Assembly: GCF_013359935.1 (NCBI RefSeq)
Contig: NZ_JABMCB010000202.1
Location: forward strand, 124,001-188,000
Origin: Paenibacillus xylanilyticus
GTDB lineage: Bacteria > Bacillota > Bacilli > Paenibacillales > Paenibacillaceae
Length of the DNA: 64,000 bases
Direction of reading: 5' to 3'
Positions 9,954-18,246 of this stretch are shown piece after piece. Each line of letters opens with the position of its first letter. Positions within the stretch are counted from its first letter, which is position 1. The notes beneath the pieces are model-generated. The model was given only the letters and a program-made list of their open reading frames with translations. It had not been told where the DNA came from and made no database searches. The position numbers and the translations under genes are program-made.

Positions 9954-10352
9954 TTGTACAAAGCAGGTTTTTGGATAAGGCTCGGTGCCAGTATTTTGGA
10001 TGGTATTATCATTGCATTGCCTTTAATGATTATTGCAGGACTCATTACAGGAAACTTTGATAGTGATGAACCGATCGCCAAAATATTAAGTGCATTGTAT
10101 TCCATTTTATTGCCAGCATTCTGGTACGGTAGAACCATTGGAAAACGCATCTGCGGAATTCGAATTCGAAAATACGATACACATGAGCCTCCTGGAATTG
10201 GAACCATGCTTATGCGAGTAATTGTTGCAGGACTTGTATATGGAATCACATTGGGCATTGGTTTCATCGTAAGTGTGTTCATGGTGGCGATACGTGAAGA
10301 CAAACGTGCAATACATGATTTTATCGCAGGTACCGAAGTCGTCTGGGACTAA
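9954..10352 (+). CDS. RDD family membrane protein
   Basis: 132 residues from a TTG start with GGAGGA about 10 bp upstream. The N-terminal FWIRLGASILDGIII carries the Arg and Asp-Asp positions of the RDD family, and a GRTIGKRICGIRI segment follows the second helix, as is usual. Three hydrophobic helices are visible (about 14-32, 40-56 and 82-108), and the C-terminus has the typical DKRAIHDFIAGTEVV. RDD proteins are small integral membrane proteins; some have been linked to ion exchange, but the substrate here is unknown. A strong terminator follows. Confidence 0.85.
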   Translation: MYKAGFWIRLGASILDGIIIALPLMIIAGLITGNFDSDEPIAKILSALYSILLPAFWYGRTIGKRICGIRIRKYDTHEPPGIGTMLMRVIVAGLVYGITLGIGFIVSVFMVAIREDKRAIHDFIAGTEVVWD

Positions 10353-10420
10353 ACATGAAAATTCGAGCGAGATCAGGCGCAATATATTCTTTATCATCGG
10401 ATCCAATCATATCCCTTGTC

Positions 10421-10454
10421 ACAGACCATGGCGGTATTTATGGTCTGTTTTTTT
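10421..10454 (+). terminator. Rho-independent terminator after the RDD gene
   Basis: ACAGACCAT at 10421-10429 pairs with ATGGTCTGT at 10440-10448, followed by an uninterrupted T run. Confidence 0.9.
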
Positions 10455-10487
10455 GTGATTTCAGCAGTATAATCACAAACCCGCGTT

Positions 10488-10974
10488 GTGCTCCTTACGT
10501 CCGGAGAACTGCCGGATATGATTGAATACGAGTGGAGCAATTATCCCGGTGGGCCGGAGAAAGAGATCAAAGCCGGATATATTTTGCGATTTAAACGATG
10601 TTATTGATCAATACGCACCTCATCTGAAGTAGTACCTGAACGTGCATCCGGACATTGATATGCAGATTCGCACAGCGAGTGGAAGTTATTACGCGTTTCC
10701 CTTTATTCAGGGAGATGATAAGCTGCGAACCTATCAAGAGCCGATTATCCGAAAAGACTGGCTGGATGAGCTTCGACTCGATGTACCGACTACGATCGAC
10801 GAATGGACGGTGCTTCAGGCATTTAAGGATAAGAAGGGAGCCGGGCAGGGATCGGCACGTGGCTCAGGTAAGCATTCATTTAATGAGCATACGCGATCCA
10901 ATTATTTTGATTTGGAAGTAACAAAAGATGGTATCAATTACCAATATGTCATAAGTAACGTGGCCAGTCAATAA
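10488..10974 (+). pseudogene. Decayed extracellular solute-binding protein gene (sugar ABC type)
   Basis: Reading frames in this stretch give the N-terminal third of a Paenibacillus-type sugar-binding lipoprotein: LLTSGELPDMIEYEW, then after a frameshift near 10590 DLNDVIDQYAPHL, then an in-frame TAG at 10630, then DIDMQIRTASGSYYAFPFIQ and a LRLDVPTTIDEWTVLQAFKD segment. The signal peptide and the C-terminal two thirds are missing, and the 3' 40 codons have unrelated sequence. A 110-codon frame from GTG 10642 is open, but it is a fragment and unlikely to make a working protein. Confidence 0.7.
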
Positions 10975-11636
10975 CAGGCTGCCTATAAAACATTTGAATT
11001 TGAACCGGTTCATGCCAAATTCATTAAAAATGACGTAGGAAAGAATCAAAAGAATATTCGGTATTATAATGGGTGCATATTATATTTGGATAGATTAGAT
11101 TGGATAGCTGAATTGTGGAGATAATACGATATTAGAGATGTTGTTGTGATTTATATATGGATCACATATTTATCCATATGAAATTGAAAATTTCTCGGGG
11201 GTTATAAATCACAAAAGCCACATTTATCCATGTTAAAAGATCGAGAGACGGTATGATTTGAATTGTAGTTGATATAGGAAAGACATATTTATGATGAGTC
11301 GTCAAAAACTTTAGTACTGTTTCACAAAACTCGTATTTTGTACATATGTATATCTCCTGCCGGTTCTTTGCTAAGTATTCCTTAAACATCTAAAATAGCG
11401 GCCTCTAATGCCAAGAACCTATAGTTATTTATTTTCATACATATTTTTACGTCGAACCGGGTTACGCAACTTATTTCCATTTACATCTTCACCTAAGTCG
11501 TGCTCTAGGGTGAGAATGTTAACCTAATATGTATGGCTTCATCATAGCTAGGATCCACCATGAAACCTTCTGGACAGTCTCTGGGGTCATCTACATAAAG
11601 ATTGATCCGCTTTGCCATAATCCAAAGTTAGCTCAG
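10975..11636. other. Intergenic stretch without a supported gene
   Basis: AT-rich sequence. The first 70 bp read as FEFEPVHAKFIKNDVG, faintly like a discoidin-domain strand, and may be part of the neighbouring pseudogene. A 75-codon minus-strand frame at 11162-11389 lacks a ribosome binding site and resembles no family. I see no clear promoter, RNA gene or repeat. Confidence 0.5.
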
Positions 11637-12062
11637 TTAATTAAATTGTTGCATGAACTCTGTAAAGTCTGAGGCGATATAAATATCCTGAGGATCGGCA
11701 GAAGGTATAGTTTCTACATAAATAATACTGGGATGAGGCAAGTTGCTGAAATAAAAGCAAAAGAGGTTACCCTCCTCATCTATAGCAAAAGGAAAATGAT
11801 TAAGAGGAAGACTGTTCTTTTGCTCATTATATACATCTAATATATCAAGATCATCAAATGCGATGAAGGTTAAGAAGGAAGAAAACATAACTTTCTTTCC
11901 ATTGATATTCAACGTCCGTTGTACAGGCTCTGCACCGTGATATTTTTGAATAAACTTAATGTATTCTGAAGGAAACTGTATACCCCATTTTTCTTCTACT
12001 AGCCTTACTGCACGCATATCAACAGAAGAATACTCCGTGCTCCAGGTATTATTATCGACCAT
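11637..12062 (-). CDS. SMI1/KNR4 (SUKH) family protein, probable toxin immunity protein
   Basis: 141 residues. The FPSEYIKFIQKYHGAEP segment after a short helix, followed by beta strands containing FLTFIAFDDLDIL and FPFAIDEEGNLFCFYFS, is the usual SUKH (SMI1/KNR4) pattern. This superfamily supplies many immunity proteins of polymorphic toxin systems. It lies 38 bp downstream of the WXG100 toxin gene on the same strand, the standard toxin-immunity order. I infer that it neutralises that toxin's C-terminal domain in the cytoplasm. The family call is strong; the pairing is an inference. Confidence 0.85.
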   Translation of the reverse strand: MVDNNTWSTEYSSVDMRAVRLVEEKWGIQFPSEYIKFIQKYHGAEPVQRTLNINGKKVMFSSFLTFIAFDDLDILDVYNEQKNSLPLNHFPFAIDEEGNLFCFYFSNLPHPSIIYVETIPSADPQDIYIASDFTEFMQQFN

Positions 12063-12100
12063 ATGCTCTACTCCCTACTTATGATTTAAATTCATTGAAT

Positions 12101-13204
12101 CTATTTAACCCACTTGATGTCATCATCTGACCAGTATGTGCTCCAATCGGGGTCATCCACTTGACTAACCTGAATAATTTCTCCCGTATCATTTCTTCTA
12201 ACAACATAACCACTATCTTTGTGATAATATACTGTAACCGGTGCATTATTCTGTCCTTTTCTTTGATCAATCCAGTCTACAGTCCCTGCCGGTTCATTTA
12301 TAGCTTCACTCAGTCGTTGATCATTCCAACCACGTTCAGTAATTTGATCTGCAATACTTTTGCCACCTCTTTTTGTAGGTTCTTGGCTATAGTGAAAGGG
12401 CTCTCCAGAATAACTATCTAGCTGAGAATTCATTCCATTTCCATTACTTCCACCCGAATCGGTATGAGGTGAATGATGCTGCCTACCATCGATGGACTTT
12501 ATTCCAACTTTTCTACCGAAAACGCCAAGGAGCATAGAAGTTGTAATATTTGCAGCATACTCTGCCCCGCCCTCTTGCTTCATTTTATCGAACTCAGCCG
12601 CTATTGTCTTCTCTGCCTGTTCGCGGGTATCTCCATTGTCCCAACCATAGTTCCATGTGAAGGCAATTCCGTTCCCTATGTCAGTGATCGTACCAATGGT
12701 ATTATCATACAAAAGCTCCCCCGTGGTATCCAGAGGATGTTCAATAAAATCTTTGCCTAGTTGGAGGATAGAATCCCCAATTGTAGCTACATTCTCCCCA
12801 GCCTGATTAAAGAAGGCATTCACATGTTCCTCGATACTTCGTTTAGGAGGTGGATCATTGGGGCCACATACGAGATCGTTGGTACGGGGTGTACCTGGGT
12901 TAGCCTGATACTCTAGTAACGAAGATATATTAACCATAGTTGAATCGGTATCCACAAAGCGATCTCGTATTTGTTCCAAGCGTAGGGATACCATGTGGAG
13001 CAGCTCCAGAGTGTTATTCAAGTTTTTCTCCGCATAGCGGTATAGATGGGCAAAACGCTCAGCTGTCTCCCCTTCAAATCCTCCAATCAACGGAGTAAGA
13101 TGGCTGATTAATTTATCCAGAATTTGCTGCAAGTGCCCGTGTCCTAACTTAAACAGTTCCACCGTATGTGTCATTTGATCCACAGGAATCTGTATCTTTG
13201 TCAT
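12101..13204 (-). CDS. WXG100-type polymorphic toxin with colicin E5-like C-terminal domain
   Basis: 367 residues if translation starts at ATG 13204, which has AGGG about 8 bp upstream; an in-frame TTG at 13219 is less likely. Residues 1-100 form the long helical hairpin of WXG100/ESAT-6-like proteins, the tag for type VII secretion. A middle region is followed by a Ser/Gly-rich linker near residues 250-275. The last 90 residues (IADQITERGWNDQRLSEAI, then TVYYHKDSGYVVRRND and IIQVSQVDDPDW) resemble the C-terminal ribonuclease of colicin E5, which cuts anticodons of queuosine-type tRNAs. The nuclease call is from memory of that pattern. A SUKH immunity gene follows. Confidence 0.75.
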   Translation of the reverse strand: MTKIQIPVDQMTHTVELFKLGHGHLQQILDKLISHLTPLIGGFEGETAERFAHLYRYAEKNLNNTLELLHMVSLRLEQIRDRFVDTDSTMVNISSLLEYQANPGTPRTNDLVCGPNDPPPKRSIEEHVNAFFNQAGENVATIGDSILQLGKDFIEHPLDTTGELLYDNTIGTITDIGNGIAFTWNYGWDNGDTREQAEKTIAAEFDKMKQEGGAEYAANITTSMLLGVFGRKVGIKSIDGRQHHSPHTDSGGSNGNGMNSQLDSYSGEPFHYSQEPTKRGGKSIADQITERGWNDQRLSEAINEPAGTVDWIDQRKGQNNAPVTVYYHKDSGYVVRRNDTGEIIQVSQVDDPDWSTYWSDDDIKWVK

Positions 13205-13457
13205 TGTCTCAACCCTCAATTCTAAATCTATCCTATAGTTTACTCTTTGTTAGATGCTGTTTTTAAGGAGCGATAGTTCTATTTATGTGTAACCTTTTTA
13301 CTAGAATTTCCAAACGGAGATTATAACAAATTGTAATTAACTCCAATGAATTAAACGAGGACCATAAAAAAGGGACTCTTTTTGGCTCTAGCTTGGTGAG
13401 ATTAAACTTCGCTAATGTAATATGGTACTTAATAAAGCTTTAAGTGCATGTTATCAA

Positions 13458-13617
13458 TGATTAGATATTCATCTAATCGGTAATCGGACTATGTTCTTGT
13501 CCATTCCGGCAATCGGTACAAGTTCTTGTCCTTGGCTCGGGACAAGAACTTGTACCGATAAATTAAAAAAGCCGCTAAAATAGCGGCTTCAATGGGACCA
13601 TGTTCTTGTTCCTCGAC
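13458..13617. repeat. Element B, full-length copy with two perfect hairpins
   Basis: Contains GATTAGAT/ATCTAATC, three GTTCTTGTCC-like units, a perfect 20-bp inverted repeat (ATCGGTACAAGTTCTTGTCC at 13512-13531 and its complement at 13540-13559, 8-base loop) and a second perfect hairpin AAGCCGCTA/TAGCGGCTT at 13569-13589. It is nearly the same as 62839-62996. No coding potential is apparent. Confidence 0.85.
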
Positions 13618-13824
13618 ATTTAGGCAAAATAAAGAATAGCATTAAACATCTTGCGATTACTTAATTTTGACGGACGTCCCTATCGTGTGTACTTAGGAAC
13701 TCTTCAAATTTAATTACCTCTATATGTACTATTTACATTCATCCATGGCAGCGTCAAGAATTTTGTTGTAAACTGAATAACCTCTTTACCACAGGAGTTC
13801 CCTTCATGATACTAGTTAGATAAC

Positions 13825-13886
13825 TACCTAATCCGAAATGACACAATGTTCCTGTCCTTTTCGGCACTGGTACAATGTTCTTGTCC
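13825..13886. repeat. Element B, partial copy (two tandem units)
   Basis: CTAATCCGAAATGACACAAT, then two GTTC(T/C)TGTCC units separated by TTTTCGGCACTGGTACAAT. The same order occurs at 29309-29356 and 44569-44617. Confidence 0.8.
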
Positions 13887-13913
13887 TCACAGCGTGAATG
13901 ATCTTAAACTATC

Positions 13914-13994
13914 CTGCCCGTTAGCTTAATAAAGGCAACCGATCACTATGTAGGCTACCTCATTTTGTTTATTGAATTATGTTTCCTGTTATCT
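13914..13994. repeat. Element A, degenerate copy
   Basis: Begins CTGCCCGTTAGCTTAAT, holds GGCAACCGATCACTATGTAGGCTACC as a weakened hairpin, and ends TTTCCTGTTATC, a decayed version of the CGTTTCCCGTTAG right end seen elsewhere. Confidence 0.7.
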
Positions 13995-14087
13995 ATCCGA
14001 TTATCCTTTTATATATATAAAAGCAATCTGTACGTCTGTACATAAAAAAATTAAATCTGTCTGTACATTGACATAAAGTTCCCTACT

Positions 14088-14150
14088 AAAAAAACACCTC
14101 CAAGTTAATTACCATATCTAACGACAAGGTAACCATCACTTGAAGGTGTT
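14088..14150 (-). terminator. Terminator downstream of the aldo/keto reductase operon
   Basis: On the minus strand ACACCTTCAAGT pairs with ACTTGGAGGTGT across a long loop, followed by a run of seven T (A run at 14088-14094). Confidence 0.75.
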
Positions 14151-14160
14151 TGTACATATC

Positions 14161-15210
14161 TTAGCGGCGCTCGACGGCTACGCCCCCAAAGACTCCCCAC
14201 AGGTTTGCAGGGTCATTTAAGTACTTATGTGGAAACCCCAGCTCAATCGCGCTTACCGTGTCGAGCCTTTGCAGTTGTTCCTCCGTAAGCTGCAAATCAA
14301 GCATATCCAAATTGCTTTCAAGCTGTCCGGCTTTGCTTGCCCCCAGCAAAATGGATGTAACCGACGATTGTGCTCTTAGCCATGCCAACGCGACATGCGT
14401 TGCCGGGGCGTTCACTTCATCTGCTACTTTTTTGACTTCATCCACAATATTAAATACCCGCTCATTCAGCATACCATGGTTAGCCATCATGGTTACCCGC
14501 GAGCTCCAGCCTTCGGATTCCTTGCTTTGCTGTTGCAAATCCTCTCTTGAATATTTTCCGGTCAGCAGACCGTTGGCCAGAGGCGACCAGGCAACAACCC
14601 CAAGCCCCAGCTCCTGAGCCATCGGAGTGAGCTCTCTTTCCGACGTTCGCTCGATCAGACTGTGTTCATTTTGCAGCGCAACCAGAGGCGACCACCCTCT
14701 CAGGTCGGCGATCGTCTGCATCCGCGAAATCTGCCAGGCCGGCGTATCCGATATTCCTACATAAAGCACCTTGCCCGCTCGTACAAGATCATCCATAGCC
14801 CGCATCACTTCCTCAACCGGCGTCGTGTTGTCCCAGGAGTGCAAATACAGCAGGTCGATATAATCTGTTTTCATTCGCGACAAACTTGTTTCAACCGAGC
14901 GAATCATGCTTTTTCTGTGATTTCCACCTGCATTCGGGTCGCCTTGATGCGTATTCATCGTATATTTCGTGGCAAGCACGATGCGCTTACGACGCTCGCC
15001 CAGAATTTCACCCAACATGTTTTCCGAGCTTCCGTTCGTATATCCACTGGCCGTATCAACGAAATTTCCGCCCCGGTCGAGGTAGATGTCCAGCATGTTC
15101 CGGGCTTCATCCGCGCCTGCGCCCCATCCCCAATCCGTACCGAAAGTCATGGTGCCAAGAGCAAGCTCCGAGACGCGTAATCCGCTTTTTCCTAAGAAAT
15201 AGTATTTCAT
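14161..15210 (-). CDS. Aldo/keto reductase
   Basis: 349 residues of the NADPH-dependent aldo/keto reductase superfamily. The expected catalytic tetrad is visible as D52 (FVDTASGY), Y58, K82 and H124 (YLHSWD), with the cofactor-binding ILLGASKAGQLESNL near residue 295. Likely a cytosolic carbonyl or sugar-aldehyde reductase; the substrate cannot be told from sequence. The ATG has AGGAGG close upstream. It is last in an apparent TetR / metallo-hydrolase / reductase operon, 108 bp behind the hydrolase, and is followed by a terminator. Confidence 0.9.
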   Translation of the reverse strand: MKYYFLGKSGLRVSELALGTMTFGTDWGWGAGADEARNMLDIYLDRGGNFVDTASGYTNGSSENMLGEILGERRKRIVLATKYTMNTHQGDPNAGGNHRKSMIRSVETSLSRMKTDYIDLLYLHSWDNTTPVEEVMRAMDDLVRAGKVLYVGISDTPAWQISRMQTIADLRGWSPLVALQNEHSLIERTSERELTPMAQELGLGVVAWSPLANGLLTGKYSREDLQQQSKESEGWSSRVTMMANHGMLNERVFNIVDEVKKVADEVNAPATHVALAWLRAQSSVTSILLGASKAGQLESNLDMLDLQLTEEQLQRLDTVSAIELGFPHKYLNDPANLWGVFGGVAVERR

Positions 15211-15318
15211 ACATGCCTCCTAATAATAGTTATTCATTTTTTCGAACTGGAAATCTTTCATTTTTTATAAGTAAATGATCATCGTTGGATATGCCGCTTT
15301 TTACATGAATCACCCCCT

Positions 15319-16341
15319 TCAAGTAATATCTCTCCACCATGGAACCGATGGTATTTCAGAAGAACCAATCTCAACACTTTCACCTATGCGAGGTACCGCG
15401 ATGACGACGTTTCTTTCAGCCGCAGCCTTGAGAACACGCTTGATCGGTTCATCCCAGTCATGGAGCGCGAGTGTAAATGCGCCCCAATGAACCGGGAGCA
15501 ATATGTTGCCTTGAAGTTCAATGTGGGCTTGAACCGTCTCCTCGGGCAGCATATGCAGCGGCCACCACCCACTGTCGTCGTATTGTCCCGCCTCGATTAA
15601 CGTCAGATCAAAAGGGCCATAATGATCACCAATCTCTTTAAAATGAGGACCGTAGCCGCTATCCCCGCTGTAAAATATCTTTGTATGTTTTCCTTCGATA
15701 ATCCACGAACACCACAATGTGGAATTTTGCTTGAAAACACCTCGTCCCGAGGCATGCTTTGCCGGGGTACAGCGAAACTTCAGACCTTCAAACCCGGCTT
15801 CCTTCCACCAATCAAGCTCCTCAATCTTCTCAGGTGCCACACCCCATCTTTCCAAATGACTGCTGACCCCAAGCGGAACATAAAACGTTCTCACTTTATC
15901 TTTTAATCTCCGGATCGACCGGTAATCCAAATGATCATAGTGATCATGTGAGATGAGCACCGCATCAATCTGCGGAAGATCTTCGATTTCAATGGGCAGT
16001 TGTTCGCTATAACGTCTGCCGCCAAACCTGTAAGGAGAGGAATAGGGCTCAAATATCGGATCTATCAGTAATAGCCGCCCCTCCAGCTGAATTAACGAAG
16101 TAGAGTGCCCGAGCCATGTAACTGCCGCTTTGTTAACATCTTCCTTTGATAAAGGTGTCACGATTCGCTGAATCGGAAGTATTTCTTTCGGCCGTGCCCT
16201 GTGATTGCCTTTGATATATTGCCGCAAGATTGGGAGTAAAGCCTTTACGCTATAATCGACACGCGTTTCAACAGGATATTTAAACCTCCCGTTTACGAAG
16301 TTTTTGGATGTTAGATATTCCGTTCTTCTCTTACTGGACAT
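15319..16341 (-). CDS. MBL-fold metallo-hydrolase (NAPE-PLD/UlaG-like)
   Basis: 340 residues with the metallo-beta-lactamase signature HxHxDH at H132, H134, D136 and H137 (LISHDHYDHLD), preceded by TWLGHSTSLIQLEGRLLLIDP, which is typical of the NAPE-PLD/UlaG branch. A later FYSGDSGYGPHF and LPVHWGAFTLALHDW supply further metal ligands. This branch hydrolyses phosphodiester or lactone bonds; the substrate is unknown. The gene starts 80 bp after the TetR gene, and a perfect TetR-like inverted repeat lies in that gap, so the regulator probably controls it. Confidence 0.9.
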   Translation of the reverse strand: MSSKRRTEYLTSKNFVNGRFKYPVETRVDYSVKALLPILRQYIKGNHRARPKEILPIQRIVTPLSKEDVNKAAVTWLGHSTSLIQLEGRLLLIDPIFEPYSSPYRFGGRRYSEQLPIEIEDLPQIDAVLISHDHYDHLDYRSIRRLKDKVRTFYVPLGVSSHLERWGVAPEKIEELDWWKEAGFEGLKFRCTPAKHASGRGVFKQNSTLWCSWIIEGKHTKIFYSGDSGYGPHFKEIGDHYGPFDLTLIEAGQYDDSGWWPLHMLPEETVQAHIELQGNILLPVHWGAFTLALHDWDEPIKRVLKAAAERNVVIAVPRIGESVEIGSSEIPSVPWWRDIT

Positions 16342-16381
16342 AGGTACCCACTCTCGAATGGTTTATTAAAATCAATAAAAT

Positions 16382-16395
16382 TGAATGTTCATTCA
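16382..16395. promoter_or_regulatory. Probable TetR operator upstream of the metallo-hydrolase
   Basis: Perfect inverted repeat TGAATG-TT-CATTCA between the TetR and hydrolase genes. This is a common operator form for TetR regulators of this kind, and a related imperfect copy lies at the TetR gene's own start. Confidence 0.65.
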
Positions 16396-16421
16396 TTTTA
16401 CAATTAAAAAAAGAAGGACTC

Positions 16422-16994
16422 CTATGCTTTGACAGCGTCCCAACTCGATTGAATCAAGTCCTTCACATTTTTATCACTAAATTCAAACTCTCTTCTGTAA
16501 TATTGTTTGGCAAGCTCGGTAACAGGAGCATAAATCAAAACTAGCATCAGCATGGTATCGTAATCTTTAAGCATATTCTGATCTTTGCCTTCCTCAATCA
16601 ATTTATAAAAAGGCTGGAACATCATACTGGAATCTTCAAGATACAAATTCTCGACCAGCGGTGAATTGCAAAATTGTTCATAAAAGAGGAATTCATCTTT
16701 ATGGTTAAGAATGAATTCAATATAGTTGTTCATAATCAGTTCAAATCTTTCCTTGACCGGCGTTGGATGATGGACACCCTGGAACATACTCGAACTAATC
16801 TTCTGCTCGACATTCATAAACAGCTTCCTCAGCATGTCCTCCTTGTTTTCGAAGTAAACATAGATCGTTCCTGGTGAAACCTTAGCCCGTTTGGCAATTT
16901 TAGACATGGAAATTTCAGAGAAGCCGATCTCGTTCAAAAGCTGTATGGTTGCTTGAACAATAGCTTCATTTTTGTTTTTATCCTTATATCTCAT
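16422..16994 (-). CDS. TetR/AcrR family transcriptional regulator
   Basis: 190 residues from ATG 16994. The upstream in-frame ATG at 17015 lies inside the probable operator and is less likely. The N-terminal helix-turn-helix reads IVQATIQLLNEIGFSEISMS then IAKRAKVSPGTIYVYFENKE, the canonical TetR form. The C-terminal ligand domain has no assignable inducer. It is the first gene of a minus-strand operon with a metallo-hydrolase and an aldo/keto reductase. Operator-like repeats at its own promoter and before the hydrolase suggest autorepression and repression of the enzymes until an inducer is present. Confidence 0.9.
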   Translation of the reverse strand: MRYKDKNKNEAIVQATIQLLNEIGFSEISMSKIAKRAKVSPGTIYVYFENKEDMLRKLFMNVEQKISSSMFQGVHHPTPVKERFELIMNNYIEFILNHKDEFLFYEQFCNSPLVENLYLEDSSMMFQPFYKLIEEGKDQNMLKDYDTMLMLVLIYAPVTELAKQYYRREFEFSDKNVKDLIQSSWDAVKA

Positions 16995-17004
16995 GGTCGA
17001 ATAA

Positions 17005-17018
17005 TAAACGATCATTCA
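17005..17018. promoter_or_regulatory. Imperfect TetR operator at the TetR promoter
   Basis: TAAACG-AT-CATTCA, one perfect and one 4/6 half-site of the TGAATG-N2-CATTCA palindrome found at 16382. It lies 11 bp upstream of ATG 16994, fitting autoregulation. Confidence 0.5.
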
Positions 17019-17122
17019 ATTAAAGTCAAATAGCAGCGATAAGGTCAAAAAATATATAGTGAGATAGGAGAGAATTGGCTTAATTAATAATTTTTATATT
17101 CGGGGACTGCTACCACGCTATG

Positions 17123-17138
17123 CTGCCCGTTAGAATTC
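17123..17138. repeat. Element A, isolated left end
   Basis: CTGCCCGTTAG followed by unrelated sequence. The rest of the element is absent, and a decayed IS110 transposase begins about 30 bp further on. Confidence 0.6.
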
Positions 17139-17164
17139 CTGTAATACGAATATTTGGAATGATG

Positions 17165-17980
17165 CTCTAGGGAATCCGCTCCAATTTGGGAATCATCGTG
17201 AAGGCTTTGAGCTTTTCAAACGTTGGATTGAGGACTTACTTAAAACCCACCAACTGAACAAAATCTTGGTTGGCATGGAACCCACCGGTCACTACTGGTT
17301 CAACCTAGCACGCTGGCTCTCCGATCAAGGTTTAGCAGCTGTTCTAGTTAATCCTGATCTTGTCAAAAAGAACAAGGAAAACTGAGATAATACTCCCTCT
17401 AAAAGCGATCACAAAGATGCGCTTGTTATTGCGGACTTGATTAAAAATGGGTTCTACTCTCTGTTCGTTTTCATTCCGAGACTTATGAAGAACTACGTAT
17501 TCTAATGGCTAACCGAGAAACAGTTACCAAGCGCCTCAACAGTGCCGTCAACCGGATTCATCGCTGGGTAGACGTTGTCTTTCCTGAGGCAGGTCTAAGA
17601 TCCTTACCTGAATCAGTGCAATCGCCACACTCGGACTCTTCCCGTTACCGAGTGAGATCGGTCAATTAACTACGCATCAAGTTCTTGCTGGTTGGAAGCA
17701 ATATGTGAAGCGCCCATGCTGGAGTGAAGCGCGCTAAGCTGCTTATTTCACTTGCAAAATCCAGTGTGGGCACGACTCAAGCACTCCGACAACTTGAGCA
17801 GATTGAGCATGGGCTCCATACTATTCTCGAACCTATTCCTTACGCAAAAACCCTGCTTGAAATACAAGGCATCCACGTAACAAATCTAGCGGGTATACTC
17901 GGTGAGGCTGGAGATCTAAGCGGTTATTCACATGGTAATGCGCTATTACGTCACACCGGTTTGAATCTAGCTGAGGCTTA
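17165..17980 (+). pseudogene. Decayed IS110-family transposase
   Basis: Successive frames encode recognisable IS110 pieces: GNHREGFELFKRWIEDLL and VGMEPTGHYWFNLARWLSD (the DEDD catalytic domain), an in-frame TGA after KKNKEN, DHKDALVIADLIKNG, then after a frameshift FHSETYEELRILMANRETV and AVNRIHRWVDVVFPE, and finally GVKRAKLLISLAKSSVG to HTGLNLAEA. The C-terminal tail is missing. At least two frameshifts and one stop make it inactive. I could not identify ends or a target site. Confidence 0.85.
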
Positions 17981-18069
17981 ACTGGTTTTACAGAAACCGC
18001 ATACATCAACCCTGAACGTGTACAACGGATTATGCAGTAGGAGCAGCTTCAATCTCAATTTCCATTCAA

Positions 18070-18115
18070 ACAAAACTAAACAACCAGTCACCGATTGATT
18101 ATCGACGACTGGCTG
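18070..18115 (-). terminator. Probable terminator of the first SDR gene
   Basis: On the minus strand CAGCCAGTC pairs with GACTGGTTG (18081-18089 and 18107-18115), followed by TTTAGTTTTG. It lies about 130 bp after the SDR stop. Confidence 0.55.
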
Positions 18116-18246
18116 CTTTAAACTTTCAAGGTGTTTTGATCCCAGTCTCATAAAAGGGGGATCAGTCTTCAAAAAACTAACCAGGTTTTTAGTACAGTCC
18201 TTCCCGGGCGAGCTTGAACTACTTGCCGTTTTTGGCGGAGACAATG

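Noticed and set aside
11162..11389. 75-codon minus-strand frame
   Set aside because: No ribosome binding site, no partner gene, and composition expected from AT-rich intergenic sequence.
13458..13886. Possible CRISPR array from regularly spaced GTTCTTGTCC units
   Set aside because: The intervening segments are conserved rather than unique spacers, there are only two or three units per site, copies are scattered over 50 kb, and no cas gene is present.
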